Under the pieces are notes generated by a model. The model ran no database searches, was not told the origin of the DNA, and worked only from the letters and a program-made list of their open reading frames with translations. This document shows positions 38,081-48,196 of a stretch of DNA of 64,000 bases, piece by piece. The first letter of the stretch is position 1. Each line of letters opens with the position of its first letter. The stretch comes from Psychrobacillus sp. FSL H8-0483 (GTDB lineage Bacteria; Bacillota; Bacilli; Bacillales_A; Planococcaceae): NCBI RefSeq assembly GCF_038637725.1, contig NZ_CP152052.1, positions 2,897,501 to 2,961,500 on the forward strand, written 5' to 3'. The position numbers and the translations under genes were made by a program.

Positions 38081-40990
38081 ATGAATAAATGGATGGAGAA
38101 ATTCCAATTTTACAAAGATAAGTTGGATACATGGCAATCAACAAATTGGGCAAAAAGCATACGAATTTCTTCCAGTGTTATATGGAACTTATGTTTACTA
38201 TTCATTGTAGTAGGCCTTGCTCTTGGAATATTTGCTGCATCAGTTGCAGCTGGTTATTTCGCTTCACTAGTGAAAGAAGAACCGTTACGTGATAAAGAGG
38301 AAATGAGAGCTGCTGTATTTAACTATGAGGAAACCTCCGAAATTTACTTTGCCGAAAATGTCTATTTAGGTAAATTACGGACTGACCTTGAACGTACGGA
38401 AACCAAACTTTCCGCAGTTTCTCCTTACGTATTGGACGCTGTATTAGCAACCGAGGATGAATATTTTGAGGTGCATGATGGAATTGTACCAAAAGCGATT
38501 TTCCGTGGATTACTTCAAGATGTCTCGAATTCAGATACACAAACAGGTGGTTCTACACTAACACAACAATTAATTAAAAACCAAATATTAACGAACGAAG
38601 TATCTTATGAGCGAAAAGCAAAAGAAATCCTTTTAGCAATGCGTTTGGAAAAGTTTATGACAAAAGAAGAAATACTTGAAGCGTATTTAAACATTATTCC
38701 TTATGGTCGAAACGCTAATGGTCGAAATATTGCTGGAATTGAAACAGCTGCCAATGGAATATTTAATGTAAAAGCCATAGATTTAAGTTTGCCACAAGCT
38801 GCTTATATTGCTGGAATTCCTCAAGCTCCTTTCGCTTATACTCCTTTTAGACAAGGAGGGGTATTAAAAGAAGCAAAGGCATTACAACCTGGAATAGATC
38901 GGATGAAAACAGTACTATTTCGGATGAAAGAAACAGGTTATATTACAGAAGAAGAATATAACTCTGCTATAAAATATGATATTACAAAAGATTTTAGACA
39001 ACCTGAAATTTTACCAGAAGAAAAATATCCATGGTTAACTATTGAAATAGAAAACAGAGTAAAGGATATTTTAAGAGGACAATTAGCAGAGAAAGATGGT
39101 ATTGATCCGGAACGATTAAAAGTCGAATCTAAACTCTATGAAAAATATGATATTATAGCACAACGAGCAGTGAGTACAGGTGGATACCGCATTCATACAA
39201 CAATTGATAGAGAGATGTATGAAACTATGCTTAAAGTAAGAGATGAGTTCGAAACCTATGGGCATACTCACACGAAAGAAGTAAAGGATCCAAATACAGG
39301 TGAGATGATCATGCAAGACTATCCTGTACAGGTAGGAAGCATGCTTATCGAAAATGGAACAGGTAGAATCTTGTCCTTCCTTGGAGGACGTGATTATAAT
39401 GTAGAAAAGTACAATCACGCTACTCAAGCCGTTCGATCTATGGGGTCTACGATTAAACCATTATTAGTGTACGCTCCTGCTATTGAATATGGTGTTATTG
39501 GTGCAGGAAGTCCAGTAGTCGATGTCAAACTAGAAGATTTAAGCAGTACAACATGGACAAAATCACCTTCGAATTATACGACTGAGCAAGAAAAAGGAAT
39601 TATATCAGCACGTGAAGCTTTAACGACATCACAAAACCTATCGACAATTCGCCTTTATGATTTGATCATGGATAGAAAGCCTACTGATTTCTTATATAAA
39701 ATGGGCTTTGAACATATCAACGAGAACGAATATGCGAACCATGCCCTATCGATTGGTGGAATGGACAATGGTGCAAGTGTAGAAGAAAATACAAACGCCT
39801 ATGGAACATTTGCAAACAATGGGCAATTTATCGATGCGTATATGATTGAAAAGATTGAAGATGTGGAAGGAAATATTATCTATCAGCATGAAATAGAACC
39901 AGTCGAAGTATTCAGTCCTGAAACTGCCTATATCATGACAGACATTCTTCGTGATGTATTAACGGAAGGTACTGCCAAACTTGCAAATTCACGACTAAAA
40001 TTCCAGTCAGATTTTGCTGCAAAAACGGGTACAACCCAAAATCACAATGATTCATGGCTTATCGGATATAACCCAAATGTTTCTCTTGGTGTATGGCTTG
40101 GTTACGACGACAACAGTATTTCATTATTTCATCTGAATAATCGTTATAACCACCCAAGCGTTCGTGTAAATACACTTTGGTCTAATATGATGAATGCCAT
40201 GTATGATGTGAATCCAGAGCTAGTAGATGCACCTAATGCATTCCAAGCTCCAGAAGGTGTTGTAACCAGGTCGTTCTGTGGTATTTCTGGACTTGCTACC
40301 TCTGAAGCATGCGAACAAGCAGGATTAGTCAAATCTGATTTGTTTAATTCTAAAGCTATGTTACCAACTGCGTCAGATGATAGTTTAATATCCGCTTCTT
40401 TTGTAGTAATTGATGGGAATAAATACCGAGCTTTAGATTCCACTCCTGATGAATTTGTTGTAAAAGGTGGATATGGAGTAAACGAAGCATTTATCAAACG
40501 GATGCTTGGTAAATTTGGAGGAAATGCAAGTAAACTTTTCCACACAAAATCTACTTTTGCTGGAAACGTAGTATCTGAAGATCTATTTGAAGCGGATGGT
40601 AGTGCTCCGGCTTCCGTTACAGCCACTCTTTCCGGACAAACACTTACTTGGACCAAAGCTGCATCCTCTGATGTTGTAGGATATAGAATATATCAAGTGG
40701 TGAACGGTGAACGAATTCAAGTGGCATCCAAGCTAGAAGCGGAAAATTATAGTTATACCATTAATGGACCCGGGCAGTATGTCATTGTTTCTGTTGATAT
40801 TACTGGTTTACTGTCAGTCCCTTCTAATACTGTATCGATAGAAGAACAAAAACCTGACCCAGTAATACCGGAAGAGGGAAATGAAGAGGAAACATCTCCG
40901 GGTAATGGAGACGGAGAAGGAGAAGGAGACGGAGAAACAACTCCTCCTGAGGAAGAAGCCCCCCCTGAAGACGAAGATACAAACCCTTAA
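38081..40990 (+). CDS. Class A penicillin-binding protein (PBP1A type) with FN3 domain
   Basis: A 969-residue bifunctional peptidoglycan synthase. A cytoplasmic N-terminal tail and one membrane helix (about 29-55) precede the GT51 glycosyltransferase (TEDEYF near 126-131, GGSTLTQQLIKN near 156-167). The transpeptidase has the SxxK serine in SMGSTIKP, SQN in TTSQNLST and the KTG box AAKTGTTQNHNDS. A fibronectin type III-like domain (about 845-920) and an acidic Pro/Glu/Gly-rich tail end the protein; such a tail can sit in the wall. It is divergent from tyrS. The PBP1 group is a confident call, but the exact paralogue is not assigned. Confidence 0.94.
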   Translation: MNKWMEKFQFYKDKLDTWQSTNWAKSIRISSSVIWNLCLLFIVVGLALGIFAASVAAGYFASLVKEEPLRDKEEMRAAVFNYEETSEIYFAENVYLGKLRTDLERTETKLSAVSPYVLDAVLATEDEYFEVHDGIVPKAIFRGLLQDVSNSDTQTGGSTLTQQLIKNQILTNEVSYERKAKEILLAMRLEKFMTKEEILEAYLNIIPYGRNANGRNIAGIETAANGIFNVKAIDLSLPQAAYIAGIPQAPFAYTPFRQGGVLKEAKALQPGIDRMKTVLFRMKETGYITEEEYNSAIKYDITKDFRQPEILPEEKYPWLTIEIENRVKDILRGQLAEKDGIDPERLKVESKLYEKYDIIAQRAVSTGGYRIHTTIDREMYETMLKVRDEFETYGHTHTKEVKDPNTGEMIMQDYPVQVGSMLIENGTGRILSFLGGRDYNVEKYNHATQAVRSMGSTIKPLLVYAPAIEYGVIGAGSPVVDVKLEDLSSTTWTKSPSNYTTEQEKGIISAREALTTSQNLSTIRLYDLIMDRKPTDFLYKMGFEHINENEYANHALSIGGMDNGASVEENTNAYGTFANNGQFIDAYMIEKIEDVEGNIIYQHEIEPVEVFSPETAYIMTDILRDVLTEGTAKLANSRLKFQSDFAAKTGTTQNHNDSWLIGYNPNVSLGVWLGYDDNSISLFHLNNRYNHPSVRVNTLWSNMMNAMYDVNPELVDAPNAFQAPEGVVTRSFCGISGLATSEACEQAGLVKSDLFNSKAMLPTASDDSLISASFVVIDGNKYRALDSTPDEFVVKGGYGVNEAFIKRMLGKFGGNASKLFHTKSTFAGNVVSEDLFEADGSAPASVTATLSGQTLTWTKAASSDVVGYRIYQVVNGERIQVASKLEAENYSYTINGPGQYVIVSVDITGLLSVPSNTVSIEEQKPDPVIPEEGNEEETSPGNGDGEGEGDGETTPPEEEAPPEDEDTNP

Positions 40991-41003
40991 TAGTTAAAAT
41001 ATT

Positions 41004-41044
41004 AAAGCCACAACGACCTGAAATGTAAGGTCGCTGTGGCTTTT
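41004..41044. terminator. Bidirectional terminator between the PBP gene and acsA
   Basis: AAAGCCACA-CGACCT/AGGTCG-TGTGGCTTT with a 7-base loop and T-runs serves both convergent genes. Confidence 0.9.
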
Positions 41045-41049
41045 CTTTT

Positions 41050-42777
41050 CTAGTCTTCCATAGTGGATAAGTCACCTGTTGGTAATTTTAATTCCCATGC
41101 TTTTAAAACTCTACGCATAATTTTGCCACTTCTCGTTTTTGGTAGCTTCTCTTTAAATTCTATCTCTCTAGGTGCTGCATGTGCAGCAAGCCCTTTTTTC
41201 ACAAACTGCTGAATATCTGCAATTAATTCTTCCGAAGGTTCATATCCTTCATTTAATGCAACAAATGCTTTAATAATTTCCCCACGCACTGGATCCGGCT
41301 TACCAATCACCCCAGCCTCTAAAATAGCAGGATGCTCAAGTAATTTACTTTCTACTTCAAATGGTCCTACTCTCTCCCCAGACGTCATTATGACATCATC
41401 TACACGTCCTTGGAACCAAAAGTAGCCCTCTTCATCCATATAAGCAGAGTCGCCTGAAAAATACCATTCATCATTCATAAAGCTAGATTCATATTTTTCT
41501 TTATTATTCCAAATCTGACGCATCATGGATGGCCATCCTTTTTTAATTGCCAAGTTACCCATTGTATAAGGTGGAACAACATTTCCTTGGTTATCAATAA
41601 TGGCAGCTTCTAGTCCTGGTAGTGGTTTCCCCATAGATCCTGGTTTAATCGGTAGACAACCGTAATTACAAATCATTTGAGCCCCTGTTTCTGTCATCCA
41701 CCAAGTATCATGAATTCGCTTATTGAATACTTGCATTCCCCATTTAATAACTTCTGGATTTAATGGTTCTCCAACGGATAAAACGTGTCGAAGAGTGGAT
41801 AAATCATGCTCTTTTACAATCGCATCTCCTGCTCCCATTAACATGCGAAATGCGGTTGGAGCACTATACCATACAGTTACACGATAATCTTCAATGGCAT
41901 TATACCAAGCATCTGGTGAAAAACGACCTCCAAGTACTAAGGAAGTAGCGCCTGTTAACCAAGGTCCAAATATTCCATAGGAAGTTCCAGTAACCCATCC
42001 TGGATCTGCGGTACACCAATAAATATCTTCATCACGGATGTCCATTACCCATTTCATTGATTGATACTGTTGAACCATTGCATAATGTACATGTAAAATC
42101 CCCTTAGGTTTCCCTGTTGACCCAGATGTATAGTGTAGGATTAACCCGTCTTCCTTATCTACCCACTCAATTGTAAAAGAATCGGAAGCACTATTTAACG
42201 CTTTCTTAAAATCAATAAATTTATCTTTTTCTTCAATATTGTCTCCCACTAAAAATACAGTTTCAAGATCAGGTAATTTATCCAAAGGAATTCGATCTAA
42301 TAATTCTGGAGTTGTAACAATTGCTTTTGCAGCACTATCCAATAAACGGTCGTACACAGCACCTTCCATAAATGCTTCAAAAAGAGGTCCAACAATAACA
42401 CCCATTTTTACAGCACCTAATAAAGAAAAATATAATTCAGGAGATCTAGGCATAAAAATGAATAGACGGTCCCCTTTTGTTAAGTTGGAATGTTGAGTGT
42501 AGACATTTGCAGCTTTGTTTGTCCAGTTTTTCATCTCGTTAAATGTATAAGATTCTTTTCTGTCTGCATCTTGATAATAGAGTGCAATTTTGTCTTTTTT
42601 ATCAGATTCAGCATGTCGATCAATAGCTTCATATGCCATATTTACTTTTCCTGTTTCATACCATGAAAAAGACTTTTCTGCATCTTCCCATTGAAAAGAT
42701 TTTACAGTCGCTTCATAATCCTTTAAGCGATAGTCCCCTTGCACAACTGGTAACACTTCTACCTTCATCCTACTCAC
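41050..42777 (-). CDS. acsA: Acetyl-CoA synthetase
   Basis: A 575-residue AMP-forming acetyl-CoA ligase that lets cells reuse acetate. LHYTSGSTGKPKGILHVHY is the ATP-binding motif (about 222-240). DTWWMTETG and FSGDSAYMDEEGYFWFQGR are present, and PKTRSGKIMRR contains the catalytic lysine that is acetylated in regulated enzymes. It is divergent from acuABC, which in B. subtilis controls AcsA by acetylation (AcuA) and deacetylation (AcuC). A cre-like site lies in the shared intergenic region. Confidence 0.96.
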   Translation of the reverse strand: MSRMKVEVLPVVQGDYRLKDYEATVKSFQWEDAEKSFSWYETGKVNMAYEAIDRHAESDKKDKIALYYQDADRKESYTFNEMKNWTNKAANVYTQHSNLTKGDRLFIFMPRSPELYFSLLGAVKMGVIVGPLFEAFMEGAVYDRLLDSAAKAIVTTPELLDRIPLDKLPDLETVFLVGDNIEEKDKFIDFKKALNSASDSFTIEWVDKEDGLILHYTSGSTGKPKGILHVHYAMVQQYQSMKWVMDIRDEDIYWCTADPGWVTGTSYGIFGPWLTGATSLVLGGRFSPDAWYNAIEDYRVTVWYSAPTAFRMLMGAGDAIVKEHDLSTLRHVLSVGEPLNPEVIKWGMQVFNKRIHDTWWMTETGAQMICNYGCLPIKPGSMGKPLPGLEAAIIDNQGNVVPPYTMGNLAIKKGWPSMMRQIWNNKEKYESSFMNDEWYFSGDSAYMDEEGYFWFQGRVDDVIMTSGERVGPFEVESKLLEHPAILEAGVIGKPDPVRGEIIKAFVALNEGYEPSEELIADIQQFVKKGLAAHAAPREIEFKEKLPKTRSGKIMRRVLKAWELKLPTGDLSTMED

Positions 42778-42868
42778 CCTTTCTATAACTATATCTTTTA
42801 TTTTACAATACTCTTTTCGATTTTTGCTAATTTTTTTACTCTTTTGAATGTTTTATTACAATTAATGA

Positions 42869-42882
42869 AGAAAACGCTTTCT
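42869..42882. promoter_or_regulatory. cre-like site between acsA and acuA
   Basis: AGAAAACGCTTTCT matches most positions of the CcpA cre consensus around the central CG. It overlaps the -35 region of the acuA promoter. CcpA repression of both acsA and acuABC is known in B. subtilis. Confidence 0.7.
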
Positions 42883-42897
42883 ATTATTAAAATCATG

Positions 42898-42903
42898 TAT
42901 AAT
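42898..42903 (+). promoter_or_regulatory. -10 element of the acuABC promoter
   Basis: TATAAT lies 37 bases upstream of the acuA start, with the cre-like site over the expected -35. Confidence 0.6.
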
Positions 42904-42939
42904 AGTTTCAATTGTAATTAATTTATAGGTGGTGAATTC

Positions 42940-43572
42940 GTGATACACAAAAAAGCGTATAATGCGGTGGAATTAGAAACAAAGCATGGTAACGTCGTTA
43001 TTGAAGGTCCTATTTTATCTGAGGAAATAGCAAAATTAGAATTTCATGAGGACTTAGTAGCTTTTCGAGTACCTGACGCGCAGCATAGAGCAATTATAGA
43101 AATTGCAAAATTACCTGAAGGAAGAATTATTATTGTTCGAGATCAACAAACAATAGTTGGATACTGCACTTTTTTACACCCAGACCCTTTAGAAACATGG
43201 TCTAAAGGCAATATGGAAAACTTGATAGAGCTTGGTGCTATCGAAGTCATTCCAAAATATCGTGGAACTGGAGTAGGAAAAACACTTCTACGAGTTTCCA
43301 TGATGGATGATGCGATGGAAGACTATATAACGATTACTACTGAATATTATTGGCATTGGGATTTAAAAGGGACTGGTTTAAATGTCTGGGAATACCGAAA
43401 AGTGATGGAGAAAATGATGCAGGCTGGCGGACTTAAGTATTTTGCAACAGACGATCCAGAAATTAGTTCCCATCCCGCTAATTGTTTAATGGCTAAAATA
43501 GGGAATAGAGTGGATAATGATTCCATTCAGCAATTTGATCAACTACGTTTTATGAACCGTTTCATGTATTAA
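42940..43572 (+). CDS. acuA: Acetyltransferase AcuA (GNAT family)
   Basis: A 210-residue GNAT acetyltransferase that acetylates and inactivates AcsA on its catalytic lysine. The acetyl-CoA loop is visible as EVIPKYRGTGVGKTLLR near residues 101-117. The GTG start follows AGGTGG. It is the first gene of acuABC, and the divergent acsA encodes its substrate, as in B. subtilis. Confidence 0.95.
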   Translation: MIHKKAYNAVELETKHGNVVIEGPILSEEIAKLEFHEDLVAFRVPDAQHRAIIEIAKLPEGRIIIVRDQQTIVGYCTFLHPDPLETWSKGNMENLIELGAIEVIPKYRGTGVGKTLLRVSMMDDAMEDYITITTEYYWHWDLKGTGLNVWEYRKVMEKMMQAGGLKYFATDDPEISSHPANCLMAKIGNRVDNDSIQQFDQLRFMNRFMY

Positions 43573-43613
43573 AACAAAAATGTATAACTTTCTTATAAAA
43601 GGAGTTCATTCAC

Positions 43614-44261
43614 ATGCTTGTAGAAGAAATCATGAATACATCCGTACCAACCTTAAGCCCCTCTCATACAATTAATGATGCACTAAAGCTTTTAAAGGAA
43701 AAACGAATTCGTCATATCCCAATAGTTAACTCGGAGAATGAGGTTTTAGGTGTTGTAACTGATCGCGATTTAAAAGAAGCAACTCCTTCCTCCTTAATCA
43801 GCAGTCAGAATGCAGAAATTTTTGATTTACCGTTAGAAAAAATTATGACGAAAAACCCAATCACCGGCCATCCATTAGATTTTGTAGAAGAAACGGCAAG
43901 TATTTTTTATGATAATCGCATAGGATGCTTACCTATTGTGAGCCAAGGGAAACTAATCGGTATGATTACAGAGTCCGACTTATTGTACAAATTTATTGAA
44001 CTAACTGGTGTACATCAACCTGGTTCTCAAATAGAGGTTCGAGTCCCAAATAGAACAGGTGTCTTGTTTGAAGTATCTAGAGTTTTTTATGAGCAAAGAA
44101 TAAATCTGTTAAGTGTGCTAGTATATCCAGATAAAGATAAAAGTGATTATAAAATATTAGTCCTTCGAGTGAAGACGATGAATCCACTCAAGCTTATTGA
44201 AGCAATAAGAGCTGAAGGGTTCGAAGTATTATGGCCAAATCACCCAGGAATGAATATATGA
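43614..44261 (+). CDS. acuB: AcuB: CBS-CBS-ACT protein
   Basis: A 215-residue protein with two CBS domains (about 1-60 and 75-135) and a C-terminal ACT domain (about 140-210). It probably senses an adenine nucleotide. Its molecular role in the acetoin/acetate system is not settled. The stop overlaps the acuC start (ATGA), so the two are coupled. AAAGGAG precedes the ATG. Confidence 0.95.
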   Translation: MLVEEIMNTSVPTLSPSHTINDALKLLKEKRIRHIPIVNSENEVLGVVTDRDLKEATPSSLISSQNAEIFDLPLEKIMTKNPITGHPLDFVEETASIFYDNRIGCLPIVSQGKLIGMITESDLLYKFIELTGVHQPGSQIEVRVPNRTGVLFEVSRVFYEQRINLLSVLVYPDKDKSDYKILVLRVKTMNPLKLIEAIRAEGFEVLWPNHPGMNI

Positions 44262-45439
44262 AAAAAAATGCAGTGTTTGTCTTTTCAGAGGACCAGTTAG
44301 GCTACAAGTTTTCGGAAACCCACCCGTTCAATCAAAAACGCTTAACACTTACGGTCGATTTATTAAGGGAAATGAATGCTTTATCATTATCAGATATAGT
44401 TGCTCCTAGAATTGCAACAGATGAAGAATTAAGCTTAATACATGATCCTCATTATATTGAGATCGTAAAAAAAGCAAGTTCGGAAACAAGCGACACTACG
44501 AAGTATGAAAATTATGGAATTGGAACAGAAGATACCCCTATTTTCCCTCATATGCATGAAGCGAGCGCAGGTCTTGTTGGAGGTACCTTAACTGCAGTGG
44601 ATTATGTGATGGAGGGTAAATCGTCTCATGCACTTAATTTAGGGGGTGGTCTCCACCATGGATTTAGAGGACGAGCTTCCGGTTTTTGTGTTTATAATGA
44701 TAGTTCCGTTGCTATTAAATACATGCAGCAAAAGTATAATGCACGGGTTTTATACATAGACACGGATGCGCATCATGGGGATGGCGTTCAATGGAGCTTT
44801 TATGATGATCCTAATGTATGTACTATTTCCATCCATGAAACAGGAAGGTATCTATTTCCCGGAACTGGCAACATTACAGAAAGAGGAACTGGTGAAGGAT
44901 ATGGAACTTCTTTTAATTTTCCTATGGATGCATTTACAGAGGATGAGTCATTTTTAGATATTTATCGTACAAGTTTTCGCGAGATAGTTGAGTCATTTAA
45001 ACCCGATATTATTTTAAGCCAAAATGGTGCGGATGCTCATTATTTTGACCCGTTAACCCATTTATATGGAACAATGAACCTATACCAAGAGATACCTAAA
45101 CTGGCACATGAACTTGCTCATGAGTTTTGCGATGGTAAATGGATTGCTGTTGGTGGTGGTGGGTATGATATTTGGAGAGTTGTTCCACGTGCATGGTCAT
45201 TGTTGTGGATGGAAATGAATGATGTAAAATCTCCCATAGGTAACTTGCCGAAATCTTGGCTTGATCGTTGGGCTAAGGAGTCACCTATACCTCTTATTTC
45301 TACTTGGATGGATCCTCATCCATTATATGAGCCTATTCCAAGAAAACTAGAAATAATGGAGAAAAATAAACAAATGCTAGATAAAGCGTTATATTTGTTA
45401 CGCAATCAACAGTCATATAAAAAGGGGCTGTCCAATTAG
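44258..45439 (+). CDS. acuC: AcuC: class I/II histone deacetylase-like protein deacetylase
   Basis: A zinc-dependent protein deacetylase of about 393 residues that reactivates acetylated AcsA. LGGGLHHGFRGRASGFCVYN, DTDAHHGDGVQW and QNGADAHYFDPL supply the active-site histidines and zinc ligands. The start is the ATG at 44258, overlapping the acuB stop. The last codons and the stop (KGLSN) are read from the inverted end of a family D repeat beginning at about 45419. The native C terminus has therefore been replaced or extended by insertion; the catalytic domain is complete. Confidence 0.95.
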   Translation: MKKNAVFVFSEDQLGYKFSETHPFNQKRLTLTVDLLREMNALSLSDIVAPRIATDEELSLIHDPHYIEIVKKASSETSDTTKYENYGIGTEDTPIFPHMHEASAGLVGGTLTAVDYVMEGKSSHALNLGGGLHHGFRGRASGFCVYNDSSVAIKYMQQKYNARVLYIDTDAHHGDGVQWSFYDDPNVCTISIHETGRYLFPGTGNITERGTGEGYGTSFNFPMDAFTEDESFLDIYRTSFREIVESFKPDIILSQNGADAHYFDPLTHLYGTMNLYQEIPKLAHELAHEFCDGKWIAVGGGGYDIWRVVPRAWSLLWMEMNDVKSPIGNLPKSWLDRWAKESPIPLISTWMDPHPLYEPIPRKLEIMEKNKQMLDKALYLLRNQQSYKKGLSN

Positions 45440-45809
45440 CCCATAAATTGAAGCAGGTGCAGAAAAACGAGTCTTTTTCTACACCTGCTTTTTGTATACT
45501 TTTTATTAAACTACTATTTTTTGTAGGCAATTGATTGTAGTGGAAGACGGCGACTCCAGCGGGAATAGCAGATGTTTTCTGCACCGAAAGCGAAGCGGCA
45601 GGTGCATGAGCTGAAGGCCCCGCAGGAGCGAACAAAGGAACGAAGGCTAAGAACGCCACCTCGTGTGGCAACGCCTTCGTGACCAACATCGTGTTGGCCT
45701 GAGGAGACTGAAGCCATGCCCGCGGAAAGCGTCCGTCTGGAACAGAAATCAATACATTGGAAAAGGGACCATCTCTCAGTCACTATATGACTTTGGACAG
45801 CCCCTTTTT
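45419..45809. repeat. Family D MITE between acuC and ccpA
   Basis: A 391-bp element with perfect 17-bp inverted ends, AAAAAGGGGCTGTCCAA and its complement. It is flanked by TA on both sides, a pattern expected for TA-target transposition. It provides the acuC stop and ends 10 bases from the ccpA stop. A shorter copy lies at 61162-61452. No transposase is encoded. Confidence 0.85.
45451..45494 (+). terminator. Terminator-like hairpin carried by the family D element
   Basis: AAGCAGGTG-AGAAAA/TTTTCT-CACCTGCTT followed by TTT. It is conserved in the 61.2-kb copy. Here it takes the place of an acuC terminator. Confidence 0.75.
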
Positions 45810-45819
45810 ATTAGAAGAT

Positions 45820-46818
45820 TTATTTTACCGAGTCTCTTTCCTCAATTCGGTAAGGAAGAACTACTGTTTGTTCTTCAATTTTTTCTTTATTCATAAATTT
45901 TGTTAATAACCTCATGGAAACGGCACCGATATCGTACAAAGGTAAAACAACGCTTGTGAGTTGAGGTCTTACCATTCGAGCAAGTTTGGAGTTTTCAAAA
46001 CTTATTACCTCAACATCTTTTGGTACGTTTAACCCACTATCTTGAGCACCATGAATAAGTCCAATTGCAATTTCATCGTTCCCAGCAAAAAATGCTGTTG
46101 GTGGATTTTTAAGATTGCGGAGCTGTTCCCACGCTACAAGGCCATCGTCATATGTATTATCGACGCCAACGATTAAATCTGAGTCAATTTCTATATTTGC
46201 TGCATTCAAAGCCTTTTCATAGCCCGAAAGCTTGTATACTCTATTTATGGTAGAAGACATGGATCCAGATACAAATGCAATTCTAGTATGACCGTTTTGT
46301 ATTAAGCGATTAACCGCGTCGACAGCTGCTTCATGATATTCTATATTGACTGATGGAAAAGAATTAGAATCTTCTACTGTTCCAGCTAAAACAACTGGTA
46401 CATCCGTCCTTTCCATTTCACGAAGCATTTCCTTTGTAATTTCGTCACTCATCATGACTACGCCATCAACTTGTTTGCTTAATAATGTAGATAATAACTG
46501 TACTTCTTTGTCTTCTTGCTGGTCGGAGTTTGTTAAAATAATATTATAACGATACATAGTAGCAATGTCTTCTATACCTCGCACTAGTTCGGCATAAAAC
46601 ACATTTGATATATCTGGAATAATTACTCCAACTGTTTTTGTTTTTTTACTCGCTAAACCTCTTGCCACTGCATTGGGTCTATAATCTAATCGTTCTATTA
46701 CTGCTAGCACTTTTTGACGTGTTGCTGGCTTGACGTTTTGGTTACCATTTACTACACGTGAAACAGTTGCCATTGATACATTCGCTTCTCTTGCTACATC
46801 ATAAATTGTAATAGTCAA
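45820..46818 (-). CDS. ccpA: Catabolite control protein A
   Basis: A 332-residue LacI-family regulator that binds cre sites when complexed with HPr-Ser-P. The N-terminal helix-turn-helix [20 protein letters not shown] and the hinge [10 protein letters not shown] are followed by a periplasmic-binding-protein-like core. The TTG start has GGAGGG upstream. It is downstream of aroX and convergent with acuC, the B. subtilis order. It probably acts on the cre sites near acuA and the methionine gamma-lyase-like gene in this same window. Confidence 0.96.
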   Translation of the reverse strand: MTITIYDVAREANVSMATVSRVVNGNQNVKPATRQKVLAVIERLDYRPNAVARGLASKKTKTVGVIIPDISNVFYAELVRGIEDIATMYRYNIILTNSDQQEDKEVQLLSTLLSKQVDGVVMMSDEITKEMLREMERTDVPVVLAGTVEDSNSFPSVNIEYHEAAVDAVNRLIQNGHTRIAFVSGSMSSTINRVYKLSGYEKALNAANIEIDSDLIVGVDNTYDDGLVAWEQLRNLKNPPTAFFAGNDEIAIGLIHGAQDSGLNVPKDVEVISFENSKLARMVRPQLTSVVLPLYDIGAVSMRLLTKFMNKEKIEEQTVVLPYRIEERDSVK

Positions 46819-46898
46819 CGCGTACCCTCCTTTACTAGTCTAATTAAGTATATAATTAAATAATACTTGATATCCTTCCTAACTTTCAATTAAATAGT

Positions 46899-46928
46899 AA
46901 AACCGACCCTTCAAGAAGAGTCGGTTTT
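46899..46928 (-). terminator. Terminator after aroX
   Basis: Stem AAAACCGAC/GTCGGTTTT with a 12-base loop; T-run short, so some transcription may continue to ccpA. Confidence 0.75.
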
Positions 46929-46945
46929 GTGAATTATTTCACGAA

Positions 46946-48031
46946 TTACGCGTGAACTTCATGCGTCTTCATAAATTTTTGTAAGGAATCATAAAACTCA
47001 TCGAATTGCTGTAAGTTCATTTGTTGAGCAGCATCTGATAATGCCACCGCTGGATCTGGATGCACTTCAGCCATAACTCCATCTGCTCCAATTGCAATTG
47101 CTGCTTTTGCAGCAGGTAAAAGGATATCACGACGTCCAGTTGAATGTGTTACATCGACAAATACAGGTAAATGTGTTTCTTGTTTTAAGATTGGTACTGC
47201 AGAAATGTCTAATGTATTTCTAGTTGCTCTCTCATACGTTCGAATACCTCGTTCACATAAAATGATTTGGTCATTTCCTTGTGACATAATATATTCTGCT
47301 GCATGGATAAATTCATCTAACGTAGCTGCAATACCACGTTTTAATAAGACTGGCTTATTAATAGAACCTACCGCTTTTAATAGTTCGAAATTTTGCATAT
47401 TACGAGCACCTACTTGTACAACATCCACATAGTCTAGTGCTTCATCTAAATGGCTTGGAGTTACGATTTCAGATACAACCGCTAAGCCATATTTTTGTGA
47501 AATTTGTTTTAATATTTTTAATCCATCTAAACCAAGACCTTGGAAATCATATGGAGAGGTACGTGGCTTGTACGCTCCACCTCTTATAAGTTTTAGGCCT
47601 TTAGCTTGGATTGCCGCAGCAACTTCTGCCACTTGAGTGTAAGATTCTACTGCACAAGGACCAAATACGAATGAAGGAATTCCTGTGCCTATTTTTTCTC
47701 CATTAATTTCAACTATCGTATCTTCTGATTTCTTTTTACGTGAAACAAGAAGAGCTTTCTTTTGATCATCTACTTGAAATTCTAGAGCAGTTTTAAATAT
47801 TTCCTTGAAAATATGTTCAACTGTTGATTGTGGAAGTGGCCCAGAATTGTTTTCTTTTAAATGATCTAACATATGTCTTTCGCGAAGAGGATCATATCTA
47901 TTTACACCTTGTTTTTCTTTAACTCTTCCAATCTCTTGAACAACACCAGCTCTTTCGTTGATTAACTGTAAAATTTCTACGTTAATCTCATCTACACGAC
48001 TACGTAAAGCCACTAAATCTACTTGACTCAT
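46946..48031 (-). CDS. aroA: Bifunctional chorismate mutase / DAHP synthase
   Basis: The first enzyme of the shikimate pathway with a fused regulatory chorismate mutase. The N-terminal AroQ-type mutase (about 1-90, [20 protein letters not shown]) precedes a DAHP synthase barrel of the KDO8P-like type ([52 protein letters not shown]). The start is the ATG at 48031 with GAGAGGAG upstream (361 residues); the longer frame extends into the promoter. Named aroA in B. subtilis; it is not EPSP synthase. Confidence 0.95.
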   Translation of the reverse strand: MSQVDLVALRSRVDEINVEILQLINERAGVVQEIGRVKEKQGVNRYDPLRERHMLDHLKENNSGPLPQSTVEHIFKEIFKTALEFQVDDQKKALLVSRKKKSEDTIVEINGEKIGTGIPSFVFGPCAVESYTQVAEVAAAIQAKGLKLIRGGAYKPRTSPYDFQGLGLDGLKILKQISQKYGLAVVSEIVTPSHLDEALDYVDVVQVGARNMQNFELLKAVGSINKPVLLKRGIAATLDEFIHAAEYIMSQGNDQIILCERGIRTYERATRNTLDISAVPILKQETHLPVFVDVTHSTGRRDILLPAAKAAIAIGADGVMAEVHPDPAVALSDAAQQMNLQQFDEFYDSLQKFMKTHEVHA

Positions 48032-48196
48032 AGATATTTCTCCTCTCTTCTCTCCATCGATGCTTTCTATCGACTGAAAATTATGATACATTTTAAGATA
48101 TAAGTCATATTATAATCAATGTATACAAGAATGTCACGTATTTTAATTTTAGCGATTCAACTCGCTAAAGTATTTGTCTGAAAAGGACGTGGAAAT

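Noticed and set aside
40840-40990. Plus/minus frames in the PBP tail suggesting a separate small gene
   Set aside because: The Pro/Glu/Gly-rich tail is in frame with the PBP and typical of wall-facing extensions.
45333-45783. Minus-strand frames of 139 and 89 codons between acuC and ccpA
   Set aside because: They lie in the family D element and the end of acuC; the GC-rich repeat leaves chance open frames, and no protein family is recognisable.
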